Below, in pieces: positions 32,569 to 39,358 of a stretch of 64,000 bases of DNA. Each line of letters opens with the position of its first letter. The first letter of the stretch is position 1. The DNA is taken from positions 744,001 through 808,000 of the forward strand of contig CAVYVA010000001.1 in NCBI GenBank assembly GCA_963771835.1. The letters are read 5' to 3'. Below the pieces are notes generated by a model. It was given only the letters and a program-made list of their open reading frames with translations. It ran no database searches and was not told the origin of the DNA. Made by a program: the position numbers and the translations under genes. The stretch is from CAVQCJ01 sp963771835 (lineage in GTDB: Bacteria; Actinomycetota; Actinomycetes; Prado026).

Positions 32569-33405
32569 CTACGCGTCGCGATCGGGTCCGAACGGGGCGA
32601 TCAGGTCGTGCAGCGGGCCGAAGACCCCGGGCCCGCCGGCCACGACCAGCTCGCCGGACGCCGGTGCGCCGTGCAGGCCGGCCACCAGCGCCCCGGCCTC
32701 GGTGGCGACCAGCGAACCGGCGGCCAGGTCCCACGGGGCCAGCCCGCGCTCGAAGTACCCGTCCACCCGCCCGCAGGCGACCGAGCAGAGGTCGACCGAC
32801 GCTGCGCCGTACCGCCGGATGTCCCGGACCCGCGGCAGCACCTGCGCGACCACCTCCGCCTGGTGGGCCCGGCGGGCGGAGTCGTAGCCGAACCCGGTCG
32901 CCACCAGCGCCTGCTCGAGCCGGTCGCAGCCCGACGGGTGCACGGGCTGACCGTTGCGGGTCGCCCCCGCGCCGCGTACCGCGACGAACGTCTCGGCCAG
33001 CACCGGGACCTCGACCACCCCGACGACCACGACGCCGGCCACCTCGGCGGCCACGCTGACCGCCCAGACCGGGAGCTGGTACAAGTAGTTCACGGTGCCG
33101 TCCAACGGGTCCAGGACCCAACGGACCCCGCTGGTGCCGGGCCGGTCAGCGCCCTCCTCGCCGAGGAACCCGTCGTCCGGACGGGCCGCGCCGATGCGTT
33201 CGACCAGGAGCCGCTCCGCCCGCGTGTCCATCTCGGTGACGACGTCGGTCGGCGTGGACTTGGTGCCGACCCGCAGGTCGCGAGGGCGGTCGTGCAGCAG
33301 GACGCGGCCGGCCTCGGCGGCCACCTCGCGGGCCAGCGACACGAGCGCGTCGAGGTCCACGTCGAGGCCGTCGGCCTTCTCGGTGCTGTCGCGGGGAGCG
33401 GGCAC
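32569..33405 (-). CDS. Inositol-monophosphatase family phosphatase
   Basis: 278 aa from the GTG at 33403-33405, 2 nt after the ferrochelatase stop. Metal-binding motifs of the family: GEEG (FLGEEGADRPG), WVLDPLDGTVNYLYQLP (DPxDGTxN) and LAPWDLAAGSLVATEAG (WDxAAG). It is an Mg2+-dependent, Li+-sensitive-type phosphomonoesterase; substrate could be inositol phosphate, histidinol phosphate or another sugar phosphate. The pairing with ferrochelatase recurs in actinomycetes without a clear functional reason. Confidence 0.9.
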   Translation of the reverse strand: MPAPRDSTEKADGLDVDLDALVSLAREVAAEAGRVLLHDRPRDLRVGTKSTPTDVVTEMDTRAERLLVERIGAARPDDGFLGEEGADRPGTSGVRWVLDPLDGTVNYLYQLPVWAVSVAAEVAGVVVVGVVEVPVLAETFVAVRGAGATRNGQPVHPSGCDRLEQALVATGFGYDSARRAHQAEVVAQVLPRVRDIRRYGAASVDLCSVACGRVDGYFERGLAPWDLAAGSLVATEAGALVAGLHGAPASGELVVAGGPGVFGPLHDLIAPFGPDRDA

Positions 33406-33407
33406 GG

Positions 33408-34499
33408 TCAGTCGCTCCCGGCCAGGGCGGGCCGCGGCGCGCGCGGGTTGGGGCAGCAGCCGGCGACGCACACGTCCCGCCACGGCCCGAGCGCGGACAG
33501 GGCGGCGCGGCGGCCCGCGGGCCTGCCCTCGATCCGCTCCCGGACCAGGTCCGCGATCATCCCCACGAACCGCGGGTCGGTACCGGGCGTCGCGGCCCGC
33601 ACCACGGGCAGCCCCACCAGGTCCGCGGTCTGCCGGGCGAGCGTGTCGAGGTCGTAGGCCACCTCGAGGTGGTCGGAGACGAAGCCGATCGGCACCAGGA
33701 CCGCGGCCGGCACGCCGTCCGCGGCGAGCTGCTCCAGGTGCACCCCCACGTCCGGCTCGAGCCACGGCTGGGACGGCGGACCGGAGCGGGACTGGAACAC
33801 CAGGTCCCAGTCGTGCCGCTCGCCGGCCTCCCGCGCGACACGTTCGGCCACGAGCGTCGCGGCGGCGCGGTGCTGCGCGACGTAGGCGCCGCCCGGCCCC
33901 GGCAGCGCCCCGCTGGCGTCGGCCTGCCCGGTCGGGATGGAGTGGGTGGTGAACACCAGGCGGGCGCCGGCGCGCACGGCGTGCGGCAGCTCGCCGAGCG
34001 CCTCCACCGTCGCGTCGGCGAACGGGTCGACGAAGCCGGGATGGTCGAAGTACGGCCGGATCTTGTCGATCACCGGTGCGCCCGGCACCTGCTGCACCGC
34101 GTCGAAGAGGTTCTCGCGGTACTGCCGGCAGCCTGAGTAGGAGGAGTACGCGGCCGTCACGAACGCGAGGGCGCGGCGCACGCCGTCGCGCGCCATCGCC
34201 CCGATCGCGTCGACGAGATAGGGGTCCCAGTTGCGGTTCCCCCAGTAGACCGGCAGGTCGAGCTGCTGGTCGGCCAGCTCCTTGCGCAGCGCGGAGAGCA
34301 GCGCCATGTTCTGGGCGTTGATCGGGCTCACGCCGCCGAACAGCTGGTAGTGCTCGGCCACCTCGGCGAGCCGTTCCGGCGGGATGCCGCGGCCGCGGGT
34401 GACGTTCTGCAGGAACGGGAGCACGTCGTCAGGCCCCTCGGGACCGCCGAACGACACCAGGAGGACGGCGTCGTACGCAGGCGCGGGGGCGTCGGTCAC
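33408..34499 (-). CDS. hemH: Ferrochelatase, actinobacterial (coproporphyrin) type
   Basis: 363 aa from a GTG. Conserved motifs: LLVSFGGPEGPDDVLPFL at the N-terminus, VTAAYSSYSGCRQYREN (internal Cys), FTTHSIP with the metal-inserting His, FQSRSGPPSQPWLEPD and IGFVSDHLEVAYDLD. The C-terminus CVAGCCPN carries the closely spaced cysteines that, with the internal Cys, ligate a [2Fe-2S] cluster in actinobacterial enzymes. In this group Fe2+ is inserted into coproporphyrin III (CpfC). It is first in a two-gene unit with the phosphatase. Confidence 0.95.
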   Translation of the reverse strand: MTDAPAPAYDAVLLVSFGGPEGPDDVLPFLQNVTRGRGIPPERLAEVAEHYQLFGGVSPINAQNMALLSALRKELADQQLDLPVYWGNRNWDPYLVDAIGAMARDGVRRALAFVTAAYSSYSGCRQYRENLFDAVQQVPGAPVIDKIRPYFDHPGFVDPFADATVEALGELPHAVRAGARLVFTTHSIPTGQADASGALPGPGGAYVAQHRAAATLVAERVAREAGERHDWDLVFQSRSGPPSQPWLEPDVGVHLEQLAADGVPAAVLVPIGFVSDHLEVAYDLDTLARQTADLVGLPVVRAATPGTDPRFVGMIADLVRERIEGRPAGRRAALSALGPWRDVCVAGCCPNPRAPRPALAGSD

Positions 34500-34515
34500 G
34501 GTCTCATCATCCCGC

Positions 34516-34521
34516 TAGGTT
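34516..34521 (+). promoter_or_regulatory. -10 hexamer, leaderless start of MFS gene
   Basis: TAGGTT, 7 nt (CTCTGGC), GTG at 34529. Confidence 0.5.
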
Positions 34522-34528
34522 CTCTGGC

Positions 34529-35725
34529 GTGCAGAACCCCTACCGCGTCCTGCTGGACGTGCGCGGGGGGCCGGCGTTCTCGGCGGCGGCGTTCGTGGCC
34601 CGGCTGCCCATCTCGATGCTCGGCATCGCGATCATCCTGCTGGTCTCGGCGGACTCCGGGCGGTACGGGCTGGCCGGCGCGGTCGCCGCCGTGTCGGCCC
34701 TGTCCGAGGCGCTCGTGCAGCCGGTCTTCGGCCGGCTGGTCGACCGCTACGGCCAGTCCCGGGCCGTGCCGCCGGTCGTGGTGGCGTGCACGGTGGCCAA
34801 CGGGGCGTTCGCCTGGGCGGCGACGCACCACGCGCCGGCCTGGACGCTGTTCGTCCTCGGCGCGCTCGGTGGTGCGACCTTCCCGAACACCGGTGCGCTG
34901 GTCCGGGCCAGGTGGGCGAACGCCCTGTCCGGGACGCCGGCGCTGCAGACGGCCTTCTCGGTCGAGTCGATCCTCGACGAGGTGATCTTCGTCCTGGGTC
35001 CGCCGCTGGTGACCTGGGTGGCGCTCGTCTTCGGTCCGGCTCAGGCGTTGCTGGTGACCGTCGGCCTGCTGGTCGTCGGGTGCGCGCTGCTGCTCGTGCA
35101 GCGGCGCACCGAGCCGCCCGCGTCGGGGCCCGGGCACGCGGACGGACCGTCTGCGCTCAGCGTCCCCGGCGTCCGTGCGGTGGTCGCGGTCATGGTGATG
35201 CTCGGCGGCGTGTTCGGCTCGTTCGAGGTGGTCACGATCGCGTTCGCCCAGCACCGCGGGCACACGGGCGCGGCGGGGGTGCTGCTCGCGCTCAACGCGG
35301 CCGGCAGCATGGTCGCCGGCATCGTGTACGGCCTGCTGCACCCGGCGACGCCGCCGCAGCGACAGCTGCTGCTGCTCTCGTCGCTGGTGCCGCTGACCGT
35401 GGTCGCGTTCCCGTTCGTGGAGTCGATCCCGTTGCTGGCTGCGCTGTCGTTCGTCGCCGGGTTCGTGGTGTCGCCGACGTTGATCTGCGCGTTCGGCCTG
35501 ATCGAGTCGCTCGCGCCGCCCGAGCGACTCACCGAAGGGCTGACCCTGGCGAGCACGGGCATCGTCTTCGGGGTGAGCATCGCGGCGGCGGTGTCCGGCC
35601 GTCTCGTCGACCTGCTGGGAACGCCGCAGGCCTATGTCTGCACGCTCGTCGCCGGTGTGCTGACGGCGGTCGCCGCGTGGGTGGGGCGCCCCTTCCTGAT
35701 CGGGACGGAGCGACGCGTGGCGTAG
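34529..35725 (+). CDS. MFS transporter
   Basis: 398 aa from a GTG. About twelve hydrophobic segments are visible (ISMLGIAIILLVSADSG; LSEALVQPVFGRLVDRYGQS; AVVAVMVMLGGVFGSFEVVT; and others). The motif GRLVDRYGQSRAVPP after the second helix is the MFS loop 2-3 signature. A central hydrophilic loop (about 195-215) separates the halves. Substrate unknown; sequence flavour is that of drug or metabolite efflux. It stands alone between the ferrochelatase unit and sepH. Confidence 0.88.
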   Translation: MQNPYRVLLDVRGGPAFSAAAFVARLPISMLGIAIILLVSADSGRYGLAGAVAAVSALSEALVQPVFGRLVDRYGQSRAVPPVVVACTVANGAFAWAATHHAPAWTLFVLGALGGATFPNTGALVRARWANALSGTPALQTAFSVESILDEVIFVLGPPLVTWVALVFGPAQALLVTVGLLVVGCALLLVQRRTEPPASGPGHADGPSALSVPGVRAVVAVMVMLGGVFGSFEVVTIAFAQHRGHTGAAGVLLALNAAGSMVAGIVYGLLHPATPPQRQLLLLSSLVPLTVVAFPFVESIPLLAALSFVAGFVVSPTLICAFGLIESLAPPERLTEGLTLASTGIVFGVSIAAAVSGRLVDLLGTPQAYVCTLVAGVLTAVAAWVGRPFLIGTERRVA

Positions 35726-35731
35726 GCCGAT

Positions 35732-35779
35732 CTTGTCAGCCCCAGCGGCGGGTCCCCAGGCGTGGTCGAGGCTGACAAG
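35732..35779 (+). terminator. Long inverted repeat after the MFS gene
   Basis: CTTGTCAGCC (35732-35741) pairs perfectly with GGCTGACAAG (35770-35779) across a 28-nt GC-rich loop, 7 nt after the MFS stop. It could terminate MFS transcription or be a regulator site for sepH; no T-tract. Confidence 0.4.
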
Positions 35780-35849
35780 TCGGGCGCGAACCCCTCGCCG
35801 TCCGGCACGCTGCGTGACGAAAGTGAACAGTGGGAGACTGCGGGTCCCC

Positions 35850-35855
35850 TAGGGT
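35850..35855 (+). promoter_or_regulatory. -10 hexamer of sepH
   Basis: TAGGGT with a GTG 6 nt later (35862) in frame with sepH. This gives either a leaderless, N-terminally extended product or a 48-nt leader to the conserved ATG at 35910. Confidence 0.5.
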
Positions 35856-35909
35856 CGTACCGTGGCCCGCACCAGCCACGCTGGCTCGGGGCATGGAGGA
35901 CGTTGGCGC

Positions 35910-36890
35910 ATGGAGGATCTGCGGCTCGTCGGCGTGAGCGACGACGGCTCGAGGCTCGTCCTCGAGTCCGGCGGCGGCGACCGCTACGAGATCCCCCTGG
36001 ACGAGCGGCTGCACGCAGCCCTCCGCGGTGACCGCGCCCGCCTCGGGCAGCTGCAGATCGCCATCGAGGGGCAGCTGCGTCCGCGCGAGATCCAGGCCCG
36101 CATCCGGTCCGGCGAGACCGCAGAGGAGATCGCCGCACAGGCTGGTCTGCCGGTCGAGAAGGTGCGGCGCTACGAGGGCCCGATCCTGCTCGAGCGCACG
36201 GTCATCGCCCAGAACGCCCAGACGGTGGGGGTCCGTCGGGTCACCGACTCGGTGACCACCCCGCTGGGGGTGCTGGTCCGCACCCGGCTCGAGGGCCACC
36301 AGGTCGACGAGGACAGCCTGGACTGGGACTCCTGGCTGCATGCCGACGGACGCTGGCTGGTCCGGCTCGTCTACCGCGCGAACGGTCAGGAGCGCTCCGC
36401 GACCTGGCTGTACGACGCCGGCAGGCGCACGGTCGAGCCGGCCGACGACGAGGCCCGCTGGCTGACCGACGAGGAGCGCGCCACCGCGCAGCCGCCCCAA
36501 CGCTCGCGGGGTCCCCGCCTGGCCGCGGTGCCGGCCGAGGAGCCCGACCCCGAGGTCGGTCGGCACGACACCGTGCCGCTGACCCAGCCGCAGCGTCCGC
36601 GCGCGGTCCCGGACGCGCCGCCGGATGTCGAGGACCACGCACCCGAGGTCGGTGCCGCCGCCGACACGACGGCCGGCGGCGACACCGCCGAAACCGCCGA
36701 AACGGCCGACAGCGTCGACACGGCCGACACCGACACCGGCGGCGCGGACGTCGGGGACGTGCCCGAGCCCGCTCCCCCGGTCCGTCCGGCCGCGCGGGCC
36801 AACCCTCGCGGCCGCGGCGGCGGCAAGCGGGCCGCTGTACCGAGCTGGGACGAGATCCTCTTCGGCGGACCCAAGCGCGACTCCGACTGA
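35910..36890 (+). CDS. sepH: SepH cell-division regulator (DUF3071)
   Basis: 326 aa. The N-terminus MEDLRLVGVSDDGSRLVLES, DERLHAALRGDRARLGQLQI and the helix-turn-helix IRSGETAEEIAAQAGLPVEK define SepH, an actinobacterial protein that stimulates FtsZ assembly. The middle and C-terminus are acidic, repetitive (GDTAETAETADSVDTADTDT) and presumably disordered, ending in the conserved PSWDEILFGG. I chose the ATG at 35910 because it matches the family start and has GGAGG 10 nt upstream. A GTG at 35862 would add 16 residues and sits at a leaderless distance from a -10. Confidence 0.92.
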   Translation: MEDLRLVGVSDDGSRLVLESGGGDRYEIPLDERLHAALRGDRARLGQLQIAIEGQLRPREIQARIRSGETAEEIAAQAGLPVEKVRRYEGPILLERTVIAQNAQTVGVRRVTDSVTTPLGVLVRTRLEGHQVDEDSLDWDSWLHADGRWLVRLVYRANGQERSATWLYDAGRRTVEPADDEARWLTDEERATAQPPQRSRGPRLAAVPAEEPDPEVGRHDTVPLTQPQRPRAVPDAPPDVEDHAPEVGAAADTTAGGDTAETAETADSVDTADTDTGGADVGDVPEPAPPVRPAARANPRGRGGGKRAAVPSWDEILFGGPKRDSD

Positions 36891-36893
36891 CGC

Positions 36894-36906
36894 CTCGGAG
36901 GCCGAG
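36894..36906. terminator. Small hairpin between convergent sepH and tdk
   Basis: CTCGG-AGG-CCGAG, 5-bp stem with a 3-nt loop in the 27-nt gap. Weak evidence. Confidence 0.25.
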
Positions 36907-36917
36907 CGAGCCGCCGG

Positions 36918-37604
36918 CTAGGTCCGCGTCGCCGGCTCGGCTGCGGCGAACGGCAGCGTGTCCGGCGACAGGACGCCCGAGTGGGCGGCGGCAGCGGTCA
37001 TCCGCCGCCGGTGGTGGTCCCGGCACAGCACCTCGTAGCCGACGGCGCCGCTGCCCTCCGGCGGCCGGTCGGTGTCTCCGACGACGACCTGCTCGCCGTC
37101 CACGACCATGACCCCGTCGACGGTGCGGGCGTTGTGCGTGGCCCGCGCACCGCACCAGCACAGGGCCTCGACCTGCAGCACCTGGACGCGGTCGGCGAGC
37201 TCGATCAGCCGCGCGCTCCCCGGGAACAGGCGGGTCCGGAAGTCCGTCGTGATGCCGAACGCGAACACGTCCACTCCGAGCTCGTCGACGATGCGTGCGA
37301 GCGCGTCGACCTGCGCGGGCGTCCAGAACTGGGCCTCGTCGCAGACCAGGTAGTCGACGCGACGGCCGGACTGCAGCAGCCCGACCACGTGCTCCCAGAC
37401 GTCGAAGTCCTCGTCGACCTCGACCGCCTCGACCAGCAGACCCAGCCGGCTGGACAGGCGGCCGGCACCGGCCCGGTCGCGGGAGGAGAAGATGACGCCG
37501 GCCCGGCCGCGGGCCCGGTGGTTGTGGTCGGTCTGCAGCGCCAGCGTGCTCTTCCCGCAGTCCATGGTCCCGGAGAAGAAGACGAGCTCGGCCACGCGCG
37601 TCAT
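36918..37604 (-). CDS. tdk: Thymidine kinase (type II)
   Basis: 228 aa from the ATG at 37602-37604. P-loop FFSGTMDCGKSTLALQ (residues ~9-24), the catalytic DEAQF (YLVCDEAQFWTPAQ), the lasso with RTVDGVMVVDGEQV, and structural-zinc cysteines (CWCGARATHN; VLCRDHHRRR) identify the TK1-like family. It phosphorylates thymidine for salvage. It is last in the DUF5998-phosphodiesterase-tdk unit, 11 nt after its neighbour. A longer in-frame reading covers the upstream gene and is rejected. Confidence 0.93.
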   Translation of the reverse strand: MTRVAELVFFSGTMDCGKSTLALQTDHNHRARGRAGVIFSSRDRAGAGRLSSRLGLLVEAVEVDEDFDVWEHVVGLLQSGRRVDYLVCDEAQFWTPAQVDALARIVDELGVDVFAFGITTDFRTRLFPGSARLIELADRVQVLQVEALCWCGARATHNARTVDGVMVVDGEQVVVGDTDRPPEGSGAVGYEVLCRDHHRRRMTAAAAHSGVLSPDTLPFAAAEPATRT

Positions 37605-37615
37605 CGTGGCATGCC

Positions 37616-38737
37616 TCAGCCGTGGGCGCGCAGCAGCGGGACGAGCACCTCGTCCGGTGTGGTCGACCCGTGGTAGCCGACGAGCCGAGCCTCGCGCGGG
37701 TGCTGCCGGGTGGCGACCACCGCGGTGGGTCCGGTCGGTGCGACGACGACGTCGCCGATGCGCGGCAGCACCTCGAGGGCGACGTCCGCGCCGAACCAGC
37801 CGTCGGCCACGGCCTCGTCCCGGCTGAGCACGAGGACGCTGCCGCCGAGCCGCTCGCGCCACGCGGAGAGCACGTCCGCCGCGGCACCGGGGCGCGCGTA
37901 CACGTGCCGGGCCCTCGGCTCGCCACCGAGCAGACGCACGCCGGCGGACAGCAGCGGTTCGTTGTCGAAGTCGACCCGATCCGCCGGCCCGACGTCGACC
38001 ATGCCGTGGTCCGCGGTGACCAGCAGCAGCCCGTCCGGGGGCAGCGCGCGGTGCAGCTGGGCGACGAACAGGTCGACGTGCTCGAGCTGCGCGCGCCAGC
38101 CGTCGGACCCGCAGCCACGGATGTGCCCGACGTTGTCGAGGTCGCCGGTGTAGACGTACACCAGCGACCGGCCCGGACGGGCGAGGGCCTGCGCGGTGAC
38201 CTGGACCGCCTCGCCGAGCGTGTCGGCACCGGGGTAGGCCGCCCCGCGCAGGGCGGCGCGGGTGAGACCGCTGCCCTCGAACGAGCGCAGCGCCACGTGC
38301 GACACGTCGACCCCCGCGTCGGCCGCACGCTCGAACACGGTCGGCACCGGCTGGACGTCGAGCGGGTCAGCCGTGCTGTCCCAGCGCAGGGCGTTGAGCA
38401 GACCGTCGTGGCCGGGCAGGGCGAACGTGTACCCCACCAGCCCGTGCCGGCCGGCCGTCGCGCCGGTGCCGAACGACGCCATGGACGTCGCGGTGGTGGA
38501 CGGGAAGCCCACGGAGACCGGTTCGGCACCCTCGGAGACGAGCCCGGCCAGGAACGGCGCGGCGTCGAGGTTGGCGAGCAGGAGGTTCCACCCCAGGCCG
38601 TCGACCAGGAGGACGACCACTTTGCGCCACCCGCGTCCCACGGCGCCGGCCGACAGTCCCAGGACGTCGCGGCTGCCCGGGACGTCGAGCACCGCTGCGG
38701 CCGACGGCAGGACGTCGGCCAGGGAACCAGCGGTCAC
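37616..38737 (-). CDS. Alkaline-phosphatase-fold phosphodiesterase/nucleotide pyrophosphatase
   Basis: 373 aa from a GTG overlapping the DUF5998 stop. Metal-site motifs of the superfamily: VVLLVDGLGWNLL (first Asp), GFPSTTATSMASFGTGATAG with the Thr nucleophile, YTGDLDNVGH, and LLVTADHGMVDVG (Asp-His). Cytoplasmic by lack of a signal. Members of this type I phosphodiesterase family hydrolyse nucleotide or phosphonate esters; the actual substrate is unknown. Next to thymidine kinase, a nucleotide-related role is tempting but only inferred. Confidence 0.88.
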   Translation of the reverse strand: MTAGSLADVLPSAAAVLDVPGSRDVLGLSAGAVGRGWRKVVVLLVDGLGWNLLLANLDAAPFLAGLVSEGAEPVSVGFPSTTATSMASFGTGATAGRHGLVGYTFALPGHDGLLNALRWDSTADPLDVQPVPTVFERAADAGVDVSHVALRSFEGSGLTRAALRGAAYPGADTLGEAVQVTAQALARPGRSLVYVYTGDLDNVGHIRGCGSDGWRAQLEHVDLFVAQLHRALPPDGLLLVTADHGMVDVGPADRVDFDNEPLLSAGVRLLGGEPRARHVYARPGAAADVLSAWRERLGGSVLVLSRDEAVADGWFGADVALEVLPRIGDVVVAPTGPTAVVATRQHPREARLVGYHGSTTPDEVLVPLLRAHG

Positions 38738-39324
38738 GTGGAGGGCCGCGCGGTCGCCGCCGACAGGGCTCGGGCGAACTCCACCGCCCGCAGCACGGCC
38801 TCGGCACCGTCACCCTCGGCGGAGACGCGGACGCTGAGGTCGTCGGCGGTGGACGTCCCGGTGTAGCCGTGGTCCGCCTCGCACTCGGGGTCGCCGCAGG
38901 TCGCCGGCTCGAGGTCGAGCCGGGCGACGGCGCCCCACCCGACGGTGACCACGACGTCGCGCGCCGCGGCACCGGCGCGATGTCCCGCCGGCTCGGCGAG
39001 GGTGCGGCTCACCACGACCGAGCCGATCCGGTCCAGCGGCACGGCCTCGGTGGAGGTCGTCGCGTACGGCACCGGGCAGGTGTCGTCGGCCGGGTGGTCG
39101 TCGGTGTGCGCGACCACGAGCCGGCTCGCCGTGAGCACCAGCACGGTGACGTGCCGGCGCAGCTCGTCGCGGTCGAACGTGGCCTCGTGGTGGACCAGCC
39201 ACGACTGGACGGCCTCGCCGGCGACCGCCGTCTCGACCGTCTCGGACACCAGCTCGGGGTAGTAGCCGGCGTGCTCGATGGCGGCACGCAGCCCGCCGCC
39301 CAACGTCGTCGCCGCGTCGCTCAT
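38734..39324 (-). CDS. DUF5998 family protein
   Basis: 196 aa from the ATG at 39322-39324. Segments AIEHAGYYPELVSETVETAV, SWLVHHEATFDRDELRRHVT and a Cys-containing CGDPECEADHGYTG are typical of this conserved actinobacterial family of unknown function. First in the unit with the phosphodiesterase and tdk; GAGACT 7 nt before the ATG is a possible leaderless -10. Confidence 0.8.
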   Translation of the reverse strand: MSDAATTLGGGLRAAIEHAGYYPELVSETVETAVAGEAVQSWLVHHEATFDRDELRRHVTVLVLTASRLVVAHTDDHPADDTCPVPYATTSTEAVPLDRIGSVVVSRTLAEPAGHRAGAAARDVVVTVGWGAVARLDLEPATCGDPECEADHGYTGTSTADDLSVRVSAEGDGAEAVLRAVEFARALSAATARPST

Positions 39325-39358
39325 GCGCGGGAGTCTCCCACGACCGGCAGGCCCCGGT

